Shown: one piece after another, positions 7,086 to 12,978 of the stretch
How positions within the stretch are numbered: position 1 is the stretch's first letter
How the letters are laid out: every line of letters begins with the position of its first letter
Source of the DNA: Opitutaceae bacterium
GTDB lineage: Bacteria > Verrucomicrobiota > Verrucomicrobiia > Opitutales > Opitutaceae
Assembly: GCA_005786775.1 (NCBI GenBank)
Contig: SYDD01000030.1
Location: forward strand, 1 to 15,163
Length of the DNA stretch: 15,163 nucleotides
Direction of reading: 5' to 3'
The notes under the pieces: generated by a model
Database searches by the model: none
Told to the model about the DNA's origin: nothing
What the model saw: only the letters and a program-made list of their open reading frames with translations
Program-made: the position numbers and the translations under genes

Positions 7086-7367
7086 ATGGACTCCTCGCCC
7101 TTCGTCCGGATCGAGCGGGATGCCCCCGGCGGGGTCCGCCATTACGTGGTCCACGCTCACGATCCGCAGTTTTCCCTTGAGCTGAGCCCGGATGATACCG
7201 CCCCCGACTGCCGCGGGCGCGGGGTGTTAAAGCGGCTGTCCGTGCCCAATTCCTGGGCCGGCGACTATACCCGCTACGCACGCCTGATCTCGGCCGCGCA
7301 GGAGTTCTTCGGCCAATCGCTGGAGGAGCCCGCGCCCAAGGCGGAATCGCGCCGCTGGGTCCGCTAA
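7086..7367 (+). CDS. Conserved-type hypothetical protein, 93 residues
   Basis: Starts at ATG 7086; function not known. The protein reads as a small soluble domain: FVRIERDAPGGVRHYVVH and PQFSLELSPDD look like beta strands, then RGVLKRLSVPNSWAGDY leads into a helix, TRYARLISAAQEFF. There is no signal peptide, membrane helix or cysteine motif beyond a lone Cys42. I recall proteins of this shape (GGVRH...VPNSWAGDY...LISAAQEFF) as conserved hypotheticals in Opitutales-like genomes, from memory and not checked. A TTG further upstream (6975) is in frame, but the region before 7086 is non-coding in style and holds dyads. It is divergent from the coiled-coil gene and convergent, with a 10-bp gap, with the next minus-strand gene. 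Confidence 0.75.
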   Translation: MDSSPFVRIERDAPGGVRHYVVHAHDPQFSLELSPDDTAPDCRGRGVLKRLSVPNSWAGDYTRYARLISAAQEFFGQSLEEPAPKAESRRWVR

Positions 7368-7377
7368 CCAGCCCGAC

Positions 7378-7749
7378 TCAAAGGCGTCGCCAAGCCAGCG
7401 CCCCGAGGGAAAGTAAAAGGCCCACGCGGATCGCTCCCTCGAAGGTGAGCAGCCGCAAAGTCCAGAGCCGCTCGGCCCCGCGCCGCAGCGAGAATCCAAC
7501 CATCGTCACCAACAGCAGCCCGAGGGCGTGCAGCCGCGCTAGGGAAAGGAACAGCAGCCCTACCATCCACAGCCAGTAGGCGAGCAGGGCCAAGCTCCAG
7601 CAGCGGGCCCGCGGTTCATCGGGTCCCGGCGACACCGCGCCTGCCGCAGGGGTTGCTCGCCGGCCCAGCAATCGTTCGGCCTGCACCAACTGCCAGATCT
7701 CCAGCGCGACAAAGCCGGCGCAGCTGGCGAGGAGGAAAAGAGGGGTCAT
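7378..7749 (-). CDS. Small four-helix membrane protein, hypothetical
   Basis: 123 residues from ATG 7749-7747; no family recognised. Hydrophobic segments lie at about 3-23, 51-70, 72-88 and 104-120. A Pro/Ala-rich loop (about 31-48) separates the first from the rest, and an arginine-rich turn (SLRRGAERLWTLR) separates the third and fourth. The start lies 26 bp after the stop of the polytopic membrane gene on the same strand, so the two are probably cotranscribed and may form a complex. The frame extends to 7827, but that would overlap the upstream gene and add a non-hydrophobic leader. Inner-membrane location is inferred. Confidence 0.65.
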   Translation of the reverse strand: MTPLFLLASCAGFVALEIWQLVQAERLLGRRATPAAGAVSPGPDEPRARCWSLALLAYWLWMVGLLFLSLARLHALGLLLVTMVGFSLRRGAERLWTLRLLTFEGAIRVGLLLSLGALAWRRL

Positions 7750-7775
7750 CGCGGCAAGGTTGGCCCCCGCGGGCC

Positions 7776-9152
7776 TCAACGGAACCCGAACAGCGGCGGC
7801 AGGATCACCGCCACCAGCCCCGCCCAAACCGCGTACACCGGCAGGTAATTGGTCTGCCAGCGTTCCAGGGCGGCGAAGGTCCCCCGGCCTCGCAGAAACC
7901 GCGCATACAGCACCGCGGACCAGCTCAGGTTCACCAGCAGGACGCCGTTCAGGCCCAGCCCGGCCAGCCGGTTAGGCGTGAACCCAAACTCCTGGATCCG
8001 CGCCGCGATCGCCCACAGCGCCACCCCGTCCGCGACCAGCGCCCCGGCCACCAGCAGCAGTTGCAGCCCATCAAATCCCCCCGGGGGCGTCTGCGGGTCG
8101 CGCGCCGACACCGCATAGAGCAACAGTCCCAGCACGATGATGAGCAGCGCATCGAACCCAATCAGCACCTCCCGCGCATGGTCCACCCCGCGCCCCGTTG
8201 CCACCAAGGTGACTAGAAATGAAAGCAGCACGGCGGCGAAGAGCGGCGTGAACACCCGCGTTAGCACCGGAGCCATATTCTCGACCACACTCTGCTTGGC
8301 CTCCACCAGCCACGAGGCCACCACGACCGCCCCCGCCGCCCCGCACGGCACGAGCCAGTTGCCGATGAAGTGCCCCGGATCCACCCCGATCGCCTTGAAG
8401 GTCATCGCGGTGCTCCCGATCAGTACGCCACCGCCGAGGGCAATCAGAACGTAGTAGATGAACAATTCCCCAGAGAAGCGGATGAAGTCCATCCGTGCGT
8501 TCCCCTGTGCCCAGCGGCCGCCCGCGTAGACCACGCCCACTCCGAGCCACAGGGCGATCGGCAGGTGCAGGGCAAACAGGCCGAGGGTGTCGCCCGTCGG
8601 GTGGAAGGGATACAGGTTCGCCAGCAACGCGGCCGCCACGCCTCCCGCGGTCGGCCACGCGAGGGCGGCGCGACCAAGCTGCCGCTTCCAAGCGAAGAAG
8701 AGCACCAGCAGGGGCAGGACGAACAGCGCGGAGTTCCGCGCGTAAAACGGCGCATTCCCGTCGCCCAAGGGGACGCCGAGCAACGCGGGCAGCTTCACGG
8801 CCACGCCCGCGGCCACCGCCAGTCCCAGCGCCACGGCGGCCTCCTGCCGCCCGGCCGACGGGGTCCCGTTGGCCGCCTCCGCTTCGGGGCGCAGGAGTTG
8901 TTTCCACAGCCGCTCCGAATGTTCCCGGGCAAACTCCCGCGAGAGCGCGTCCACGCCCCCCAGCCGCTTCACCGCCACCAGAAAGGCCTCCTCGGCCGAC
9001 AGCCCCCCGGCCCGCAGGCCCGCCACCGACTCCCGCAGGTGATCCTCCAGCTCCCTCATCTCCACCGGCTGCAGCGCGGGCCGCCGCTGCAGGTAGCTGC
9101 GCCAGTGCGCGATCTGTTCCTCCAGTACGGCCTCCGGATCCGGCGGAATCAT
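7776..9152 (-). CDS. Polytopic membrane protein with permease-prefix-like N-terminus
   Basis: 458 residues from ATG 9152-9150. Residues about 5-85 form a cytoplasmic helical region (VLEEQIAHWRSYLQ, ELEDHLRESVAGL, GLSAEEAFLVAVKRLGG, REFAREHSERLW) that closely resembles the permease-prefix/DUF1700-like module, in which a helix pair precedes a membrane domain. About 11 hydrophobic segments follow between 105 and 455. The C-terminal half (GFTPNRLAGLGLNGVLLVN and ALERWQTNYLPVYAVWAGL) is reminiscent of DUF4153/DUF4173 membrane proteins (GlTpnR pattern). Permease-prefix genes commonly sit next to a PadR-family regulator; none is visible here. The frame extends to 9230, but the added part is proline-rich and the prefix homology starts just after 9152. 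Transport or signalling role unknown. Confidence 0.75.
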   Translation of the reverse strand: MIPPDPEAVLEEQIAHWRSYLQRRPALQPVEMRELEDHLRESVAGLRAGGLSAEEAFLVAVKRLGGVDALSREFAREHSERLWKQLLRPEAEAANGTPSAGRQEAAVALGLAVAAGVAVKLPALLGVPLGDGNAPFYARNSALFVLPLLVLFFAWKRQLGRAALAWPTAGGVAAALLANLYPFHPTGDTLGLFALHLPIALWLGVGVVYAGGRWAQGNARMDFIRFSGELFIYYVLIALGGGVLIGSTAMTFKAIGVDPGHFIGNWLVPCGAAGAVVVASWLVEAKQSVVENMAPVLTRVFTPLFAAVLLSFLVTLVATGRGVDHAREVLIGFDALLIIVLGLLLYAVSARDPQTPPGGFDGLQLLLVAGALVADGVALWAIAARIQEFGFTPNRLAGLGLNGVLLVNLSWSAVLYARFLRGRGTFAALERWQTNYLPVYAVWAGLVAVILPPLFGFR

Positions 9153-9178
9153 CGCGCCCGGGACGGGTTTCCTCCCCG

Positions 9179-9199
9179 CGACACCCCTCGCGGGTGTTG
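9179..9199 (-). promoter_or_regulatory. Hairpin upstream of the polytopic membrane gene
   Basis: Arms ACACCC (9181-9186) and GGGTGT (9192-9197) flank the loop CTCGC; one G-T and one C-G pair extend the stem to 8 bp. It lies 26 bp upstream of the ATG at 9152 in the 169-bp spacer after the lipoprotein gene. It may be a leader structure; there is no U tract for termination on the minus strand. Confidence 0.35.
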
Positions 9200-9281
9200 G
9201 GGGCGTTCCGTGAACGGGTGCGGAAGACACTTCATTGGCTCGGGGTGCCGGGTGAGCTGAACCCTGTCAAGATGAGCCTTG

Positions 9282-9298
9282 CCCCAGTGGAACTGGGG
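9282..9298 (-). terminator. Hairpin after the lipoprotein gene
   Basis: A perfect 7-bp stem, CCCCAGT/ACTGGGG, with a 3-nt loop (9289-9291), beginning 23 nt after the lipoprotein stop codon on the minus strand. Its position suits a transcription terminator or 3'-end stabiliser. No U run follows, so it would be a weak intrinsic terminator. Confidence 0.4.
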
Positions 9299-9321
9299 TT
9301 GGCGGAACTTCAGATTTGGTT

Positions 9322-9774
9322 TCATCGGCTGTCCTCCCGGGTGATGGCGGTGACCTTGGCGTCGTGGAATTCGACCCGGAAGCGGTCGCGGACCGTCCGG
9401 GCGGGGTAATCGAGGTAATACGGGTAGGCGACGCCCCGGCCCCACCCCCAGCCGCCGCCGCGGTAGCCGCGGTGAAAGTGCCCGGTGAAGAGGACCTGGC
9501 CGCTGGCCTCGTAGGACAGGAAGTGCCAGATCACGGTCTCCCTGCGGGCGTCGGTGCGGACGGTGGTACGGTCAGGATCGCCGAGGGCGAGCCGGACGGC
9601 CTCACTGGGGAAGCCGAGGGCGATCTGGCCGGCGCGGACGAGGGTCTGCTGTTCGGGACTGAGGCGGGCAAAGGCCTCCGGGTTGGCCTCGATGCGGGAG
9701 GCGGGCGAGGAGCAGGCGACGGCCAGCAGGAAGGTGCCGGCGAGGCCCAGCAGTGGGAGTAAAGCGGTGTTCAT
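9322..9774 (-). CDS. Putative lipoprotein with Gly/Tyr-rich insert
   Basis: 150 residues from ATG 9774-9772. The N-terminus is a lipoprotein signal (MNTALLPLLGLAGTFLLAVA-C21), so the mature protein is probably lipid-anchored at Cys21. The next part (RIEANPEAFARLSPEQQTLV, then GQIALGFPSEAVRLALGDPD) resembles small lipoproteins of the SmpA/OmlA-like style, in which a GxPxxAVRxAxGxPD stretch is followed by a tryptophan strand (here VIWHFLSY). Residues 102-124 (HRGYRGGGWGWGRGVAYPYY) form an unusual Gly/Trp/Tyr-rich loop before the last strand (DRFRVEFHDAKVTAI). Similar proteins occur in Verrucomicrobiota (recollection, not searched). The leader before the ATG is pyrimidine-rich (TTCCTTCCGTT) with no Shine-Dalgarno motif. 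A start six codons upstream is possible, but the signal peptide fits 9774. Confidence 0.78.
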   Translation of the reverse strand: MNTALLPLLGLAGTFLLAVACSSPASRIEANPEAFARLSPEQQTLVRAGQIALGFPSEAVRLALGDPDRTTVRTDARRETVIWHFLSYEASGQVLFTGHFHRGYRGGGWGWGRGVAYPYYLDYPARTVRDRFRVEFHDAKVTAITREDSR

Positions 9775-9912
9775 AACGGAAGGAACCGCCAAGGTCGCAC
9801 GTTCCGCCCCGTCCGCGCGGCACCCCTTGCCGAGGCCCGCGCGTCCTTTGCGCCTGCCCGTCAGATCGAGGCGGGCGCAGTTAGCTGCAACGTGCAGGGT
9901 GGGCGGCTACAG

Positions 9913-9938
9913 CCCCACCCCCACCCCCACCCCCACCC
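9913..9938 (-). repeat. CCCCCA hexamer repeat; G-quadruplex-type motif on minus strand
   Basis: A perfect 6-bp repeat with A at 9917, 9923, 9929 and 9935. On the minus strand it reads as five G tracts of three to five G separated by single T, a textbook parallel G-quadruplex motif with one-nucleotide loops. It lies 66 nt beyond the gnd stop and 138 nt before the lipoprotein start, both of which are transcribed so that the RNA carries the G-rich sequence. It may affect transcription elongation, RNA stability or length by slippage. Confidence 0.7.
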
Positions 9939-9958
9939 GGCACCACTCGCGCCGTCTT

Positions 9959-9975
9959 TCCGGGTAATCCCCGGA
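9959..9975. terminator. Short hairpin 30 nt after gnd
   Basis: Arms TCCGGG (9959-9964) and CCCGGA (9970-9975) flank a 5-nt loop. This is the only stem between the gnd stop and the G-rich repeat. No U tract follows on the minus strand, so it is at best a weak terminator or part of a composite 3' end together with the G-quadruplex motif. Confidence 0.3.
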
Positions 9976-10004
9976 TGAGACTCAGGCGAGATCCCCGCCC
10001 GCGG

Positions 10005-11510
10005 TCACTTCATCGCCAGCTGGGGCCGGCCGGCCTCCGGCCAGTCGATGTGGAAGAACTCGCCGCGGGGGCGGTCCGTCCGCTCGTAGGTGTGCGCCCC
10101 GAAGTAGTCGCGCTGCGCCTGGAGCAGGTTCGCCGGCAACCGGGCCGAGCGGTAGCTGTCGTAGTAGGCCAGCGCCGAGCTGAAGGTCGGCACCGGCACG
10201 CCACACTCCACGGCAAGGGCCACGACCTTGCGCCAGTTCTCCTGCGCCTGGCGCACGGTCTTATTAAAATACGGGTCGAGCAGCAGGTTCGCCAGATCCG
10301 GCTTCCGCGCGTAGGCCTCGGTGATCTTCTGCAGGAACACGGCGCGGATGATGCACCCGCCCCGCCAGATTTGCGCGATCTCGCCGAAGTTGAGCTTCCA
10401 CTTATACTCCTTCTGCGCCTCCCGCATCAGCTGGAACCCCTGCGCGTACGAGCAGATCTTCGAGCAGTACAGCGCGTCGTGGATCGCCGCCACCAGCGCC
10501 TCGCGCGAACCCTTGTACTTGCGCGACGGCCCCTTCAACACCTTCGCCGCCGCGACCCGCTCCTCCTTGATCGCGCTCAGGCAGCGGGCGAATACGGACT
10601 CGGCGATCGTCGGCGCCGGCACGCCCATATCGAGCGCGTTCACCGACGTCCATTTGCCCGTACCCTTCTGGCCCGCCGTGTCCAAGATCACGTCCACGAT
10701 CGGCTTCCGGGTCACCGGATCCTTCTGCTGGAGGATGTCCGCCGTGATCTCGATCAGGAAGCTACCCAGCATCCCGCGGTTCCACTCGGCGAAGATCGCC
10801 CCCATCTCCGGGGCTTTCAGCCCCAGCAAGCCCTTCATCACGGCGTAGGCCTCGCAGATCATCTGCATATCGCCGTACTCGATGCCGTTGTGGACCATCT
10901 TCTCGTAATGGCCCGCGCCAGTCTCGCCGCTGTAGGTCGCGCACGGCACGCCGCCTTGGATCGGCTTGCCCGGCGCCGCCCCGCTCAGTGGACGGCCTGT
11001 CTTGGCATCCACTTTGGCCGCGATCGCATTCCAGATCGGCTCCAGCTCCTTGTAGGCCGCCGGATCCCCGCCCGGCATCAGCGCCGGACCGAACCGCGCG
11101 CCCTCTTCGCCGCCGGAAACGCCCGAACCGATGAACCGCAGCCCCTTCGCCCGCAGGGCCTGCTCGCGCCGGATGGTGTCCGTCCACAGCGCGTTGCCGC
11201 CGTCGATTACGATGTCATTCTTGTCCAGTAGCGGCACCAAGCTGTCGATCACCGCATCCGTGCCCTTGCCGGCCTGGACGAGGATGATGATCTTGCGCGG
11301 GCGCGACAGCGTCCCGACGAACTCCTCGAGGGTCTTGGCCCCGTGTAGGCCACCCGGCGTGGTCGGGTTCTCCGCGACAAACTTCTCCGTCTTCTCGGTC
11401 GTCCGGTTGTAGACGGAGATCCGGAAGCCGTGATCAGCGATGTTGAGGGCAAGGTTCTGACCCATCACGGCGAGGCCGATGAGTCCGATGTCCGATTTAG
11501 TCTGGGCCAT
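10005..11510 (-). CDS. gnd: 6-phosphogluconate dehydrogenase (decarboxylating)
   Basis: Converts 6-phosphogluconate and NADP+ to ribulose-5-phosphate, CO2 and NADPH in the oxidative pentose phosphate pathway; cytosolic. 501 residues from ATG 11510-11508. The N-terminal Rossmann site is IGLIGLAVMGQNLALNI (8-24), followed by YNRTTEK. Substrate and catalytic motifs are IVIDGGNALWTDT and KMVHNGIEYGDMQ, with Lys204, Asn208 and Glu211 equivalent to E. coli Lys183, Asn187 and Glu190. The C-terminal all-helical domain has GTGKWTSVNALDMGVPAPTI, RGGCIIRAVFLQKI and the tail YFGAHTYERTDRPRGEFFH. About 17 extra residues (near 168-186) precede the catalytic lysine compared with E. coli. It lies 70 bp downstream of pepT on the same strand; its leader is pyrimidine-rich (TTTCCTTTCC) without Shine-Dalgarno. 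No zwf or pgl is visible in this window. Confidence 0.97.
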   Translation of the reverse strand: MAQTKSDIGLIGLAVMGQNLALNIADHGFRISVYNRTTEKTEKFVAENPTTPGGLHGAKTLEEFVGTLSRPRKIIILVQAGKGTDAVIDSLVPLLDKNDIVIDGGNALWTDTIRREQALRAKGLRFIGSGVSGGEEGARFGPALMPGGDPAAYKELEPIWNAIAAKVDAKTGRPLSGAAPGKPIQGGVPCATYSGETGAGHYEKMVHNGIEYGDMQMICEAYAVMKGLLGLKAPEMGAIFAEWNRGMLGSFLIEITADILQQKDPVTRKPIVDVILDTAGQKGTGKWTSVNALDMGVPAPTIAESVFARCLSAIKEERVAAAKVLKGPSRKYKGSREALVAAIHDALYCSKICSYAQGFQLMREAQKEYKWKLNFGEIAQIWRGGCIIRAVFLQKITEAYARKPDLANLLLDPYFNKTVRQAQENWRKVVALAVECGVPVPTFSSALAYYDSYRSARLPANLLQAQRDYFGAHTYERTDRPRGEFFHIDWPEAGRPQLAMK

Positions 11511-11580
11511 GGCGAGGAAAGGAAAGGGGAAGGCTGGCCCGTCTTGCGGTGAAAACCAACCCGATTCTGGCTGGCGCGGC

Positions 11581-12840
11581 TTAGGTCGCCAGCGAACCCG
11601 GGGTTCGCTCCTCCCAAATGCGGACCAGCTGGATCAGCATCTGGGCGGCAAGGCTCATATCCTGCAACGACACCCACTCCCGCTGGCTGTGCACCTGGTG
11701 CATCCCGCAGAAGAGGTTGGGAGTCGGCAGGCCGCGCGCGGTGAGCTGGGAGCCATCGGTGCCCCCGCGGATCCGGTGCCGGAACGGGGTGAGTCCGGTG
11801 CGCCGGATCGCCTCTAGGGCGTACTCCACAGACCGAGGGTCGCGATCCAGCCAGTAACGCATATTCCGGTATTGCTCGTGGAAGGTCACTTCCAGCCGGG
11901 CGCCCGGCTCCGCCGCCTGCACCGCGGCGGCCGCCTGCTCCACCAGCCGCCGCGACTCGGCCAGACCCTCCAGCTCGAAATCGCGCAGGATGAGCCGCAC
12001 GGTCGCGCGCTCGCTGGTGCCGCGGATCTCGTTGGGATGGATGAACCCCTCCCGGTCCGCCGTCCGCTCCGGGGAACGCGCCTGCGGTAGCGCCGCGATG
12101 AAGCGCGCCGCCAGCCGTAGCGCGTTCACCATCACGTCCTTCGCCCACCCGGGATGCGCCGCCACGCCCCGGATCTCCACCACCGCCGCATCGGCCGAGA
12201 AGGTCTCGTCGTCCACCTCCCCCCGCGCCTCGCTGTCCAACGTGTAGCCGACCTCCGCCCCGAGGCGTTCCAACGGGAGGGTCCGCAGGCCGTGCCCAAT
12301 CTCCTCGTCGGGATTGAAGCACACCCGGATCCGCCCGTGCGGGATCTCGGGATGGCGCAACAGATGCCGCGTGGCGGCCACAATCGCCGCCACCCCCGCC
12401 TTGTCGTCCGCCCCCAGCAGGGTGGTCCCGCTGGCCGTGATGATGTCGTCGCCGATCGCCTCCCGCAGGTGCGGGATGGTCTCGACGGTCAGCACCTGCG
12501 TCGGATCATCCGGCAACACGATCGGCCGGCCATCGTAATTGCGGTGTACGATTGGCTTCGCCCCGCCCGGCAGCTCCGTCGCGGTATCGACGTGCGCGAG
12601 CCATGCGAGGGTCGGCACACCCTGCCGCCTCGTGGTGGCGGGAATGGTCGCCAGCACGTACCCGTGCCCGGTCAATTCGACCTCCTCCGCCCCGAGCGCC
12701 TTCAGCTCCGCCTCCAGCAGGCGCAGCAGATCCCACTGCCCCGGCGTGCTCGGGGTCAGCCCCGTGTGCGGATCACTCCGGGTGTCGATCCGCACATACC
12801 GGCAGAAGCGCTCCAGCAGGTCCTCCGTGTCGATGTTCAT
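11581..12840 (-). CDS. pepT: Peptidase T (tripeptide aminopeptidase), M20 family
   Basis: A zinc aminopeptidase that removes the N-terminal residue from tripeptides in the cytosol. 419 residues from ATG 12840-12838, close to the usual 400-410. M20B hallmarks in order: FCRYVRIDTRS, WLAHVDTA (His83, Asp85), GTTLLGADDKAGVAAI (bridging Asp145), FNPDEEIGHG (Glu179 catalytic, Glu180 ligand), YTLDSEARGEVDDETFSADA (Asp202), HPGWAKDVMVNA, RGGTDGSQL and LFCGMHQVHSQREW (His381). All the expected metal ligands are present, so it should be active. The frame extends to 12903, but the extra residues do not resemble the family. No Shine-Dalgarno motif; a small dyad (GCCAGC/GCTGGC, 12854-12873) lies in the leader. 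Divergent from the Tat-exported oxidoreductase across 138 bp. Confidence 0.95.
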   Translation of the reverse strand: MNIDTEDLLERFCRYVRIDTRSDPHTGLTPSTPGQWDLLRLLEAELKALGAEEVELTGHGYVLATIPATTRRQGVPTLAWLAHVDTATELPGGAKPIVHRNYDGRPIVLPDDPTQVLTVETIPHLREAIGDDIITASGTTLLGADDKAGVAAIVAATRHLLRHPEIPHGRIRVCFNPDEEIGHGLRTLPLERLGAEVGYTLDSEARGEVDDETFSADAAVVEIRGVAAHPGWAKDVMVNALRLAARFIAALPQARSPERTADREGFIHPNEIRGTSERATVRLILRDFELEGLAESRRLVEQAAAAVQAAEPGARLEVTFHEQYRNMRYWLDRDPRSVEYALEAIRRTGLTPFRHRIRGGTDGSQLTARGLPTPNLFCGMHQVHSQREWVSLQDMSLAAQMLIQLVRIWEERTPGSLAT

Positions 12841-12890
12841 CCCGCCGACGTAAGCCAGCCGCCCTCCGCTGGCGAACGCAAAGGCCCGGC

Positions 12891-12919
12891 TTGTCGCGGG
12901 CATCCCCCCGGCCTAAGGT
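12891..12919 (+). promoter_or_regulatory. Weak sigma70-like promoter candidate for the oxidoreductase
   Basis: TTGTCG (12891-12896) is followed after 17 bp by TAAGGT (12914-12919), 60 bp before the ATG at 12979. The -35 match is fair and the -10 match is poor, so this is only a candidate. Confidence 0.18.
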
Positions 12920-12978
12920 CCCCGCCTATCAAGACGCGTCCATCCCCGGGCGCCCGTCCGCCCACCCCTTCCCCGCCC

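Noticed and set aside
9149..9445. 98-codon minus-strand frame between the lipoprotein and membrane genes
   Set aside because: It overlaps the lipoprotein coding region in another frame and is Arg/Pro-rich without domain features.
9913..9938. CRISPR or other long-repeat array
   Set aside because: The unit is only 6 bp, with no spacers and no cas gene nearby; it is a simple sequence repeat.
9975..11231. 418-codon plus-strand frame opposite gnd
   Set aside because: Arg/Leu/His-rich shadow product; gnd on the minus strand is certain.
12154..12978. Upstream plus-strand extension of the oxidoreductase frame
   Set aside because: It would run antisense through pepT and place the Tat signal in mid-protein; the ATG at 12979 directly precedes the twin-arginine motif.
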